Positions 17,584-25,632 of a stretch of 64,000 nt of DNA are shown here, one piece after another. The notes under the pieces were generated by a model. It searched no databases. It saw nothing but the letters and a program-made list of their open reading frames with translations, and was not told where the DNA came from. Numbering within the stretch: position 1 is the first letter of the stretch; the number at the start of each line of letters is the position of its first letter. Both the position numbers and the translations under genes were made by a program. The DNA is taken from assembly GCA_963789885.1 (NCBI GenBank), contig CAWBNB010000003.1, positions 1 through 64,000 on the forward strand, given 5' to 3'. Origin of the DNA: DATEDA01 sp963789885 (GTDB taxonomy: Bacteria; Pseudomonadota; Gammaproteobacteria; Burkholderiales; SG8-39).

Positions 17584-17862
17584 TCAGGACTTCGGCGACC
17601 GGCGTCGCTCTTTGATGAAGACGATCATCGCCGCCGGGAAATGCACCGTCCCGAATCCGCCGAGGAACGAAGCGAGAGAGGTTGCCGGCGTTTCGGCGTA
17701 TCCGGCGCAAAGGTATCCGACCAGGAGACCGACGCCGGACAGGATCGCGCGCGCGAGGCTTGCGTGCCACTCGACGGCAGTGAAGCGACGGATTCGCTGT
17801 TGCGCGTACACCGCGGCCACTAAGCCGGCCGCGCCCCACAGCAGGGTGGCCAGGATGGTCAT
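17584..17862 (-). CDS. Small membrane protein, unknown family
   Basis: A 92-residue frame, MTILATLLWGAAGLVAAVYA then QQRIRRFTAVEWHA, with three likely membrane segments (about residues 3-20, 36-55 and 65-85). The sequence ends VFIKERRRSPKS. I recognise no family. The start at 17862 is chosen because the further 25 upstream codons are polar; no strong ribosome-binding site is visible. It abuts the Bug fragment. Confidence 0.45.
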   Translation of the reverse strand: MTILATLLWGAAGLVAAVYAQQRIRRFTAVEWHASLARAILSGVGLLVGYLCAGYAETPATSLASFLGGFGTVHFPAAMIVFIKERRRSPKS

Positions 17863-18234
17863 GACACTGTATCCGCTGGTTCCCGCAGACACTTCGGGTC
17901 GTCGCTCATCGTCGCGGGTCCCGCGAGGGCTCTGCACGCTGCATGCCCGCCCCGGCCGCCGGCGGTGCGCGCAGCGCGGTCCCCGACTCCCAGTGATCGA
18001 GCGGCATGGCGGTCAGGCGGCCGCCGGGACGAGCCGCTACAAGGCGGCTGCTTCCGGACCGAACCAGCGAGCGCAGCTCATCGGGTTCCTCGACTTCCTC
18101 TAGCGTCCGACTGGCTCGTCAGGCAGCAGGCTAGTCAACGCGCTAGAACCTCCGGACCGCGGTGGTCGGCAGGCCGGGCCCGAAGCCTGCTCCGCAGCTT
18201 CTCGACAAAGCAACGTCGAGAAGGCGGTGTCGCC
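17863..18234. other. No gene seen
   Basis: These 372 bases hold no supported gene. AGAAGGCGG near 18219-18227 is the likely ribosome-binding site of the DUF4142 gene. Confidence 0.45.
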
Positions 18235-19152
18235 TTGGTTAGCCTCGGGAAGGGTGTGGTTCTTGCGCTTCTTGCACAGGCCGGATTTCTGGTCGCGTGC
18301 ACCGTCGCGCTTGCTCAGAGGGCGACCGATCGGGACGTCCACCTGCACAGTCTTTCACCGCAAGATGCGACGCTCCTCCAGGAAATGCAGCGCACCGACA
18401 GGACGGCGATCGCGGCCGGCAAGCTGGCTCTCGGCAGGGCCCGCGGCGAGGCGGTGAAGAAGTACGCCCAGCTGGTGGTCGATACGCACAGCAAGCTGCT
18501 CGAGGACGGAAAGAAGGTTGCGAAGTTCGAGCTGTCCCAAGTTCCCCCGGAGGACGATCGCGCAAATGCCGCTGTGCTGCAGCCTCTGCAGGCTACCCCG
18601 GACGATCGGTTCGATCGCGCCTACTTGGCTTGGGTCCTCGAGGTGCAAGGCCACGCGCTCGCGGCCGCAAGACGGGCGAGTTCCGAGGCGAGCGACCCGA
18701 ACGTGAAGGCCCTGGCAGCAAACGCTGCCGGTCACATCGAGAACCAGCTGGAGATCGCGCGCGAGCTCGCGCAGCCCCGCGACGCGCAACCGAGACGGAC
18801 CCCGTTAGGCGCGGCGGCGAATTCTTGCCGACTGCCGGGCGCGGAGGGCGCGCTGCCGGCGTGGTCCGCCCTCACCCGGTATCAGGGCGCTACCGCCAAC
18901 GGCGCGAATCGCGATCACGCGGGAACGCGGCGTCGACCGTTGGAGGCGCTCGAGGTGCCACGACGAGACGTCGTCCCGGCATGCGCGCGAACGCCTCGAC
19001 GATCAGGCCGACCCGCTTGTACGGCACCAGCCGCGAGGCGGTCAGGTAGAAATCCTCCCGCTCGCCGCCGGGAACGAAGGCCTCGACGTCGACCGGCGGA
19101 TGGATCACCTGCGCCTCGCGACGGTAGATGTGCCGGATGCGACTGCGGATGA
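18235..19152 (+). CDS. DUF4142 (ferritin-like fold) exported protein with read-through tail
   Basis: The first 185 residues form a DUF4142 protein: a signal peptide (GKGVVLALLAQAGFLVA, cut after ALA), then the four-helix-type motif LSPQDATLLQEMQRTDRTAI, LALGRARGEAVKKYAQLVVD TH and HIENQLEIARELAQ. Members are small periplasmic or outer-membrane-associated proteins of unknown function, often linked to stress. The TTG start at 18235 follows AGAAGGCGG at suitable spacing. After about base 18790 the frame turns to low-complexity Arg/Pro/Ala sequence and runs antisense into a truncated glycosyltransferase, so the natural C-terminus was probably lost; a TAG lies in the +1 frame at 18806. Confidence 0.6.
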   Translation: MVSLGKGVVLALLAQAGFLVACTVALAQRATDRDVHLHSLSPQDATLLQEMQRTDRTAIAAGKLALGRARGEAVKKYAQLVVDTHSKLLEDGKKVAKFELSQVPPEDDRANAAVLQPLQATPDDRFDRAYLAWVLEVQGHALAAARRASSEASDPNVKALAANAAGHIENQLEIARELAQPRDAQPRRTPLGAAANSCRLPGAEGALPAWSALTRYQGATANGANRDHAGTRRRPLEALEVPRRDVVPACARTPRRSGRPACTAPAARRSGRNPPARRRERRPRRRPADGSPAPRDGRCAGCDCG

Positions 19153-19721
19153 AGCGCGAATTGGCGACGAAGTGGTCGACGCCGTTCGCCGTGTGCTGGT
19201 CCCACAGCCGCAGCCGGTGCAGCAGCCACTTCGCCGCCCAGCCGCGCGGGCCGTGGTCGAGCCCGCTCTCGCGGAGGTACTGGTGCTGCAGATCCCAGGC
19301 GTAGCGCATCGGCGAATGGACGTAGCTGACGTGGAGCTGCTCCGGGCCGGTGAGCACCCCTCTAGCCACCGCGTGCGAGCTCGAGAGCACGATGTCGTAG
19401 GACGAGAGGTCGAGCTGCTCGACGGCCAGCGGCATCAGCGGCAGGTAGCTGCGGTAATGCGCGCGCGCCGGGCAGGTTCTGGATGAAGGTCGTATGCACG
19501 GCGCGATCGCCGAGGAACCCCCGGAGCGCCGGCGGCAGGAAGTCAACCACGGCGAACAGGTCGGCGTGCGGAAAGATCCGCAGCAGCTGCTCCAGGACCC
19601 GTTCGGCGCCGGAATACACGACGAGCCAGTCGTGCACCACGGCGATGCGCAGGCGGCGCGCGAAGGGGGCGGGAAGGGCGTCGCGGGGCTCGAGCGGCCG
19701 TGCGCGCTCGCCATCACGCAT
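18950..19721 (-). pseudogene. Family 4 glycosyltransferase, frameshifted and 3'-truncated
   Basis: The N-terminal frame gives RRLRIAVVHDWLVVYSGAER and FPHADLFAVVDFLP, typical of GT4 enzymes for polysaccharide synthesis. It shifts frame near 19469, where one extra C in CTGCCCGGC separates FIQNLP from ARAHYRSYLPLMPLAVEQ. The protein then continues through SSSHAVARGVL, YVHSPMRYAWDL, FVANSRFIRSRIRHIYRREA, IHPPVDVEAF and FYLTASRLVPYKRVGLIVEA to MPGRRLVV. The remaining C-terminal domain with the E-x7-E nucleotide-sugar site is missing: the sequence breaks near 18950-18960 next to the DUF4142 frame. A start at MRDGERARP is assumed. Confidence 0.75.
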
Positions 19722-19885
19722 GCGATGGGTCAGGGTCAGCTCGGGCGAGGGAGATCGCGACACGGAAACGGCGCACGGACGATCGATGCGAGGTCGCAAG
19801 CGACGCGCCCGGAACCGTCGCGAGGGAGCCCGCGGCCAGGCGCGCCGATTGCAAGGCGGGGCACGTCCTTCAATGGGAGTCGCAG

Positions 19886-20059
19886 ATGCTCAAGTGGGCA
19901 GCCATCTTCTTCGTGATCTCGCTGATCGCGGGCTTCCTCGGCTTCTCGAACGTCGCCGCGGGCGCCCGCGGCATCGCGAAGGTGCTGTTCTTCATCGCCG
20001 TCGCGATCTTCCTCGTCATCCTGATCTTCGGCGTGTTCCTCGGCGTGCTCGTGTTCTGA
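19886..20059 (+). CDS. DUF1328 small membrane protein
   Basis: A 57-residue protein, MLKWAAIFFVISLIAGFLGF, with two hydrophobic helices separated by SNVAAGARGIAK. This is the YtjA/DUF1328 family, inner-membrane proteins widespread in stress-tolerant proteobacteria. GGGAG lies 8 bases before the ATG. A second member is at 36397. Function in the family is unknown. Confidence 0.85.
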   Translation: MLKWAAIFFVISLIAGFLGFSNVAAGARGIAKVLFFIAVAIFLVILIFGVFLGVLVF

Positions 20060-20148
20060 CGTTCGTCGAACCGCGGCCGCCCGCCGCAACGGCGAACGCT
20101 GCGAGACAAGTGATCGCGGGTATCGGCGGGCGCGGAGCCGCGCTGCGG

Positions 20149-20412
20149 TCAGAGCGGGCCGGAACCGCGCACGACGCGCACCCGGTCGTGCAGCGCGCGC
20201 ACGCCGCGGCAGTGCCCCGCGATTTCGCGCAGCGCGACCCGCAGCCGCCGCTCCGGGATCTCGCCTTCGAACAGCACCTCGCCCCGGTGGACCGCCACCG
20301 AAATGCCGCCGAGATCGAGCCAGGGAGCGTGGGCGATCTCGTCCAGCATTTCGGCGCGGATCGACGAGTCGCGGCGATGCCTCGCGGCGCGTGCCGCGGC
20401 CGGTGTCGTCAT
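20149..20412 (-). CDS. BON-domain protein
   Basis: An 87-residue protein with one BON domain: MLDEIAHAPWLDLGGISVAV then HRGEVLFEGEIPERRLRVAL and IAGHCRGVRALHDRVRV. BON domains are thought to contact membranes. There is no obvious signal peptide, so the location is unclear; the first 20 residues are Ala/Arg-rich. A copy of the GGTAACTCTTAC motif lies 50 bp upstream of the start. Two further BON proteins (60530, 61007) are exported lipoprotein types. Confidence 0.7.
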   Translation of the reverse strand: MTTPAAARAARHRRDSSIRAEMLDEIAHAPWLDLGGISVAVHRGEVLFEGEIPERRLRVALREIAGHCRGVRALHDRVRVVRGSGPL

Positions 20413-20462
20413 CGCGGGACGGAACTCGATGCGGACGCTTACGGCTAGAGCACGGACGGGCA

Positions 20463-20474
20463 GTAAGAGTTACC
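20463..20474 (-). promoter_or_regulatory. GGTAACTCTTAC motif upstream of BON gene
   Basis: One-mismatch copy of the 12-mer found at 46554 and 25331. It is preceded by TTTACGCTCCC and lies 50 bp from the BON gene start. Role inferred only from recurrence. Confidence 0.4.
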
Positions 20475-20514
20475 CGGGAGCGTAAAGGTTGCGCCGCGTG
20501 CGCCCGGTCGCCGG

Positions 20515-20934
20515 CTACCGCCCGACCCTCGAACCGTAGGGTTGCGGCGCGCTCTGCGCGAGCGACGGCACGATGTCGAAGGTGGCCGCGCTCGGGTTGT
20601 CGCAGTCGACGCGGCGCTCCGCGATGCACCGCGCGCGCGCGTCGGGGTTGAGCACCAGCCCGCCGACGGTCGTCTGATCGACGGGGCCGGGGAAGTTCGG
20701 CGACGCGGGCGGGAGCTGCGCGGTCGGCGGCAGCGGAGCGCGCGACGCGGCGGGGATGATGCTGACGCGCGAGTCCTGCATATCGATCCGGACGGCCGTG
20801 CGGCCATCGCCGGGCGGCTTGGCGGCGTAGTTGACGACGCCGCGGTCATCGACCCACCGGTAGACCTGCGCGCTTGCCGGGACGGCGGCGGCAAACGCGC
20901 AGACGACGAACAGCAACTCGATCGGACGGCGCAT
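20515..20934 (-). CDS. DUF4124-domain periplasmic protein
   Basis: A 139-residue exported protein. MRRPIELLFVVCAFAAAVPA with SAQ is a Sec signal peptide. The mature N-terminus VYRWVDDRGVVNYAAKPPGD is the DUF4124 signature (beta-hairpin xYxWxDxxGxxxYxDxPP). The C-terminal half is Pro-rich with three Cys. Function in the family is unknown. It is divergent from the sugar dehydrogenase at 21039, leaving about 100 bp for both promoters. The start was chosen to place the signal peptide at the N-terminus. Confidence 0.75.
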   Translation of the reverse strand: MRRPIELLFVVCAFAAAVPASAQVYRWVDDRGVVNYAAKPPGDGRTAVRIDMQDSRVSIIPAASRAPLPPTAQLPPASPNFPGPVDQTTVGGLVLNPDARARCIAERRVDCDNPSAATFDIVPSLAQSAPQPYGSRVGR

Positions 20935-21038
20935 GGCGACCCCTCGCTCGAAAGAATGCCGGCCCGGTTGCAAGCGCCGCGCCCGGCGCCAAGCCACGGG
21001 AGCACCGGACTGGGCACGCACCTTGCGGTCGGCAAGCC

Positions 21039-22349
21039 ATGCGCACCGCACGTCTCGCCGCGCTGGGCCTGGCGCTCGCCGCTCTCGCCGGTTGCATGGA
21101 GGCGTCGCGCCTTCCGCCGCAGGCCGATACCGGTCCGCAGCCGACCCTCCCCGAGCCGAATCGGTCGCTCGTGCCGACGGTGAAGATCGCCCCGGCGAGG
21201 GGCTGGTCCGACGGCGCTGCGCCGATGCCAGCCGAGGGTCTCGCCGTCAAGGCGTTCGCGACCGGCCTCGACCATCCGCGCTGGCTCTATGTGCTGCCGA
21301 ATGGCGATGTCCTGGTGGCGGAGACGAACGCCCCGCCGCGCCCCGAGAACGCGAAAGGGATCAAAGGCTGGGTGATGGGGCGGGTGATGAAGCGCGCCGG
21401 CGCCGGCACCCCCAGCGCCAACCGCATCATGCTGCTGCGCGATACGGACGGCGACGGCGTCGCGGACGTCCGTACCGTGTATCTCGAGCACCTGAACTCG
21501 CCGTTCGGGATGGCGCTCGTGGGGACGGATCTCTACGTCGCGAACACCGATGCGCTCGTGCGCTTCCCGTATGGGGCGGACGCTACGCGGATCGCGGAGC
21601 CCGGCACGAAGGTCGTCGACCTTCCCGGCGGCCCGCTCAACCATCACTGGACCAAGAACGTCATCGCCAGTCGCGACGGATCGCGCCTGTACGTCACCGT
21701 CGGCTCGAACAGCAACGTCGCCGAGAACGGGATCGACAAGGAAACGGACCGCGCCGCGATCCTCGAGGTGGATCCGGCTAAGCGGACGTGGCGTGTCTAC
21801 GCGTCCGGCCTGCGCAACCCTAACGGGCTGGGCTGGGAACCGAAGACCGGCGTCCTGTGGACGGTGGTCAATGAGCGCGACGAGCTCGGCAGCGACCTCG
21901 TGCCCGACTACCTGACGTCGGTGAAGGAGGGCGGCTTCTACGGCTGGCCCTACAGCTACTTCGGCCGGCACGTCGACACGCGCGTTGAGCCGCCGCGCCC
22001 GGATCTCGTCGACAAGGCGATCGTGCCGGATTACGCGCTCGGCGCCCACGTGGCGCCGCTGGGCCTCGCGTTCTACGAGGGCACCCTCCTGCCGCGGCGC
22101 TACGCCGGCGGCGCGTTCGTCGGCCAGCACGGCTCCTGGAACCGGCGCCCGCTGAGCGGCTACAAGGTAGTGTTCGTCAGGTTCGAGGATGGGCGGCCGG
22201 TCGGCCGGCCGGAGAACGTGCTGACCGGTTTCGTCGATGCCGAGGGCAACGCGCTCGGCCGGCCGGTCGGCGTCGCGATCGACCGGGCGGGCGCGCTGCT
22301 CGTCGCCGACGACGTCGGCAACGTCGTCTGGCGCGTCACGCCACAGTAG
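21039..22349 (+). CDS. PQQ-dependent sugar (sorbosone-type) dehydrogenase lipoprotein
   Basis: A 436-residue six-bladed beta-propeller of the soluble-GDH/sorbosone dehydrogenase family. The N-terminus has a lipobox (LAALAGC), so it is probably a periplasmic lipoprotein. Propeller segments include GLDHPRWLYVLPNGDVLVAE (about residue 80), SPFGMALVGTDLYVAN, LNHHWTKNVIASRDGSRLYV, GLRNPNGLGWEP and HVAPLGLAFYEG, then FVGQHGSWNRRPLSGYKVVF. It would oxidise sugars or aldehydes with PQQ and pass electrons to the respiratory chain. No pqq genes are present in the window, and the cofactor is inferred from the family. It converges with the DUF6279 gene. Confidence 0.85.
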   Translation: MRTARLAALGLALAALAGCMEASRLPPQADTGPQPTLPEPNRSLVPTVKIAPARGWSDGAAPMPAEGLAVKAFATGLDHPRWLYVLPNGDVLVAETNAPPRPENAKGIKGWVMGRVMKRAGAGTPSANRIMLLRDTDGDGVADVRTVYLEHLNSPFGMALVGTDLYVANTDALVRFPYGADATRIAEPGTKVVDLPGGPLNHHWTKNVIASRDGSRLYVTVGSNSNVAENGIDKETDRAAILEVDPAKRTWRVYASGLRNPNGLGWEPKTGVLWTVVNERDELGSDLVPDYLTSVKEGGFYGWPYSYFGRHVDTRVEPPRPDLVDKAIVPDYALGAHVAPLGLAFYEGTLLPRRYAGGAFVGQHGSWNRRPLSGYKVVFVRFEDGRPVGRPENVLTGFVDAEGNALGRPVGVAIDRAGALLVADDVGNVVWRVTPQ

Positions 22350-22361
22350 CGGCGGAACTTC

Positions 22362-23228
22362 CTAACGCACCGGATTGCCGCGGGCGAGCACGCGCGCATC
22401 CTCGGCGTAGCCCGCGAGTCGTTGGACCACTCGCGCGCGCTGGTTCGCATCGAGCGACCGGTCAAGGCCGAGGACGAGCTGGACGAACTGCTCGTCGCGC
22501 AGCCGCTGCTCCGGCGTTCGCTCGAGTCCCCAGGCGAGGAAGAGCGAGCGCAGCCCTTCCGTCGGCGACGCGGCGTCGTCCTGAACGCTGCGGTCGAGGA
22601 GGGTCACCAGCTCGCGCTCGCGGCGCAGCCGCAGGTCGCGGGCGTGCCGGGGGTAGTCGGCGGTCGCCGCGACGAACTGCCGCACCAGGCCCACTTGTCT
22701 CTCGCTGAACGGCCCGGTCCATTCCTCGAACCGCTTCACGATCGCCGTCACGCGCTCGCGTTCGCGCTTCGCCGGCGCTCCCGACAGGCGCTCGCGGACG
22801 CGCTTGGTGTCGTCGTGGGCGAACCGCCGCTCGAGGGTCGCGACATTTTCCGCGTCGAGCGTTTCGAGGAGCGGCATGCTCTCGCGCACTGCGGCCTCGA
22901 CGAGCGCGGCGTAGCGGGTCCGGACCGACTGCATCGCCCACTCGACGTCGACGCGGCCGAGCCCGCGCTGCATGCGGCCGGCCGCGTCGGCGAGCAGCAC
23001 GGCGTACCGCGGCAGCTCGTTGCGGCGATGCCAGGCGTGGAAGCGGGCGACGGCGGCGCGCGCGAGCTTCCACTGCTCGCCCTCGAACGATAGATGGCGG
23101 TGGGCGGTCAGCAGCACCGCGGCGTCGGCGTTGTCGTAGACGACGCGCGTGACGCCGCCGCACGCCGCGACGGCGAGCGCGACGACGCAGGCCACGGGAG
23201 CTGCGTAGCGGCGTACCAAAGGGTTCAT
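22362..23228 (-). CDS. DUF6279-like lipoprotein
   Basis: A 288-residue lipoprotein: MNPLVRRYAAPVACVVALAV then AACGG gives a lipobox. The mature start VTRVVYDNADAAVLL followed by charged amphipathic helices (RFHAWHRRNELPRYA, SERQVGLVRQFVAATADYPR) matches the DUF6279 family as I remember it. The function is unknown; the residues are almost all helical. The start was set at MNPLV because the in-frame region upstream (101 codons) is Arg/Ser-rich noise. Bases 23229-23448 hold no gene. Confidence 0.7.
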   Translation of the reverse strand: MNPLVRRYAAPVACVVALAVAACGGVTRVVYDNADAAVLLTAHRHLSFEGEQWKLARAAVARFHAWHRRNELPRYAVLLADAAGRMQRGLGRVDVEWAMQSVRTRYAALVEAAVRESMPLLETLDAENVATLERRFAHDDTKRVRERLSGAPAKRERERVTAIVKRFEEWTGPFSERQVGLVRQFVAATADYPRHARDLRLRRERELVTLLDRSVQDDAASPTEGLRSLFLAWGLERTPEQRLRDEQFVQLVLGLDRSLDANQRARVVQRLAGYAEDARVLARGNPVR

Positions 23229-23448
23229 CGGCGCGGGCGAGGCAACCGGCATGCCTGGGGCCCCTGCTCGACCCGATCGCTCCGCTCGGCTCCGGCGGCG
23301 CGAGCGGGTTCCCCTCACCCAGTCGCTGTGGCGTAGAAGAGGAAGAGCCCGGCGGCCCCAGGGCCAGCGCGCGCCAGAACGTCTGCCGGACCGCACAGCG
23401 CGTCGTGCGCGCCGCTTCGCGCTCGCGGCGAGCTCGCCTGCACGCGGC

Positions 23449-24450
23449 TCAGATCGCCCCGACGCTTCCGGTGACGGGCAGCACGATGCCGGTGACGTAG
23501 CCAGAGCACACCGGCGCCGCGAGATAGACAAAGGCAGGGGAGATCTCCTCCGGCTGGGCGGCGCGCTTCATGTCGCTGTTGCGACCGAACTCCGCGACGT
23601 CCTCGGCGGGGCGGTCGGTCGGGTTGAGCGGCGTCCATACCGGCCCGGGCGCGACCGCGTTCACGCGTATGCCCTGCTCGAGCAGGTTCTGCGCGAGCGA
23701 CTTGGTGAAGGCGTGGATCGCGCCCTTCGTCGCCGCGTAGTCGAGCAGCTCCGCGCTGCCCTCGAGCCCGACCACCGAGCCGGTGTTGATGATCGATGCG
23801 CCGCGCTTGAGGTGCGGGATCGCGGCGCGCGCCATGAAGAAATAGCCGCAGACGTTGGTGCGCAGCGTCTCGTCGAGCCGTTCGTCGGTGATGTCCGAGA
23901 GCGACTCGGCGTGCTCCTGGAACGCGGCGTTGTTGACGAGAACGTCGAGCCGTCCAAGCTTACGCACCACCTCCTCGACCGCCCGCTCGCAGAACTCGCT
24001 GTCCTTCACGTCGCCGGGAATGATCACGCAGCGTCGACCTTCGGCTTCGATGTGCTTCTTGGTGTCCCTGGCGTCGTCATGCTCGTCGAGATAGACAATG
24101 CCGACGTCGGCGCCTTCGCGGGCGAAGAGGACCGCCACCGCGCGCCCGATGCCCGAGTCGCCGCCGGTCACGATCGCCGCCATCCCCTCGAGCTTGCCGC
24201 TGCCCTTGTAGTGGGGCGCGAGAAAGCGCGGCGCGAGCGCCAGGTCGGCTTCCCGGCCGGGTTTCTCGAGGTGCTGCGCGGGCAGACGGACGGGTTGCGC
24301 ACGCGCCCCGGCCTGCGCCGCGCGATCGCCGGACTTGCCGCCCTTGCGCGCGCTTGCGCGGCTGCGCTCGTCCTGCTCGCGCTGGATGGCGCGTTGCTTC
24401 GCGGAGGTCGCGCTGGCCTCGCGCGCGGCGCGGGTCTTGGCCTTGGTCAT
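23449..24450 (-). CDS. SDR family oxidoreductase (YghA-like, N-terminally extended)
   Basis: A 333-residue NAD(P)-dependent short-chain dehydrogenase. About 85 residues of charged extension (MTKAKTRAAREASATSAKQR...) precede the core, typical of YghA/YhdF-like members. The cofactor site is VTGGDSGIGRAVAVLFAREG; NNAAF and the catalytic Ser (INTGSVVG), Tyr-x3-Lys (YAATKGA) are intact, and it ends YVTGIVLPVTGS. Substrate unknown; homologues are often near stress genes. The frame runs upstream into the peptidoglycan-binding gene, but a strong terminator lies between them (24512-24542), so the start at 24450 is preferred. Confidence 0.85.
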   Translation of the reverse strand: MTKAKTRAAREASATSAKQRAIQREQDERSRASARKGGKSGDRAAQAGARAQPVRLPAQHLEKPGREADLALAPRFLAPHYKGSGKLEGMAAIVTGGDSGIGRAVAVLFAREGADVGIVYLDEHDDARDTKKHIEAEGRRCVIIPGDVKDSEFCERAVEEVVRKLGRLDVLVNNAAFQEHAESLSDITDERLDETLRTNVCGYFFMARAAIPHLKRGASIINTGSVVGLEGSAELLDYAATKGAIHAFTKSLAQNLLEQGIRVNAVAPGPVWTPLNPTDRPAEDVAEFGRNSDMKRAAQPEEISPAFVYLAAPVCSGYVTGIVLPVTGSVGAI

Positions 24451-24511
24451 GGCGTGTTCCCCTGCGAGGAGGTGCGCCTGGGCGCCAGCAAGTCGCGGTC
24501 CCGCGGCGTCC

Positions 24512-24542
24512 AAAGAAAAACGGCGGAGAAGCTCTCCGCCGT
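24512..24542 (-). terminator. Rho-independent terminator after the peptidoglycan-binding gene
   Basis: On the minus strand, ACGGCGGAGA and TCTCCGCCGT pair perfectly around a 3-base loop and are followed by TTTTTCTTTG. It is the best intrinsic terminator in the window. It separates the peptidoglycan-binding gene from the SDR gene. Confidence 0.85.
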
Positions 24543-24559
24543 CCTTTCGCTGAACCGGC

Positions 24560-25152
24560 TTAGCCGCCGCTACGACCCGCGGCGCTACCACCCGCCGTGC
24601 TGGGCGTTCCGCCCATCGGGCCTCTCGAGCCGGTCGAACCGCTGCTGCTCGAAGGCGGGGGCGTCGTGCCGCCCATCGTGCCGCCGGGTCGGCGCCGCTG
24701 CTGCTCGAAGGCGGCGTGGTCCCGCCCATCGTGCCGGAGCGGTCGCCCGCCGCGCTGACGTTGAGCGCCGACAGCGTCTGCTGGTCCAGACGGCCCGAGC
24801 TCGTCATTCCTTGTTGCTGCTGGAACTGACGCAGCGCGACTTGCGTGCGCGGGCCCATGACGCCATCGATCGTGCCGACGTCGAACCCCTTGCTCTGCAG
24901 CGCCTGCTGCACGTCGCGGACGGTGCTCGCGCCGTACTGCTGCGACCGGCCGCCGCTGCTGCGGTCCATCGCGCGGTCGCTCGACATCGAGCGCGGCGGC
25001 TGGGTCGGCGAACCCGCCGGATTGCCGGTCGCGTCGCGTTGCTGGATGCGGTTCGAGGAATCGTTGGCGCCGCCCTGCTGCGCCAGCGCGACGGGGATCG
25101 CGAAGGCCGCCGCAACCGCCGATGCAATCGTGAAATACCGGAAACGTCTCAT
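24560..25152 (-). pseudogene. Exported peptidoglycan-binding-domain protein, one frameshift
   Basis: The gene begins MRRFRYFTIASAVAAAFAIP, a signal peptide cut after ALA, then a Gln/Ser/Arg-rich linker and one PG_binding_1 domain (VQQALQSKGFDVGTIDGVMG then LRQFQQQQG, SALNVSA). The C-terminus holds Gly/Thr/Ser-rich repeats (GTMGGTTPPSSSSG). Near 24692 the frame shifts: restoring one C (GACCCGGCGG to GACCCCGGCGG) gives a second GGTMGGTTPPPSSSSG and a natural stop TAA at 24560, directly before the terminator. Without the correction the frame reads on into the SDR gene as a false 591-residue fusion. The break is more likely an error than decay. Confidence 0.75.
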
Positions 25153-25632
25153 GTCTGCTTGCCTCTCTAAAAGGTGGTCGAAGTGAAGAGAGAAACGCAA
25201 GAGCGCGTGCCGCCGATCACGCAACCGGCGTGCCCCGCGTAGCGAGGCGCCAAACTGACTGGTTGGGTCTACGGCGACGGAGTAGAGCGAGATCCGCGGG
25301 GAAGTTCGCGGGCAACTATTGCCGGACGCTGCAAGAGTTACCGCATCGGCCGACGCGGGTGACGAGCCCTAAGCTCGTCGCGCACACGGCGCTCGACGGG
25401 CCGCGGGGGCCGGCGCGCCGCTGCGCATAGATCGCAGCGGCGAGGTGCGCCGCGGTGAGCAGAAAGAAGAGCAGGACCATGACGTCCTCGTGCACGAAGT
25501 GCGGCGCTGCCGCGAGCGTTGCAAGCGTCGTGCCGCGGGCGCGCGCCGTGCTCGAGCTGGGCGAGCACGGTCACGGGGCTCGCGCCGCGAGCGCCACGGT
25601 TCGACCGCGCGCGCCGGCAGGAGATCGGAAAA
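25153..25632. other. Intergenic region, regulatory motif, possible tiny membrane ORF
   Basis: No gene is firmly supported. A GGTAACTCTTGC copy and an adjacent small inverted repeat (GGCAA-CTA-TTGCC, 25311-25323) lie here. A minus-strand frame of about 55 codons starting MVLLFFLLTAAHLAAAIYA (near 25480) could be a tiny membrane protein but lacks other support. Confidence 0.4.
25331..25342 (-). promoter_or_regulatory. GGTAACTCTTGC motif upstream of peptidoglycan-binding gene
   Basis: Exact match to the 12-mer at 46554, here 178 bp upstream of the peptidoglycan-binding gene start. Function inferred from recurrence. Confidence 0.4.

Noticed and set aside
20445..22130. 561-codon minus-strand frame opposite the PQQ-type dehydrogenase
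   Set aside because: No recognisable domain; the plus strand has a complete lipoprotein propeller enzyme.
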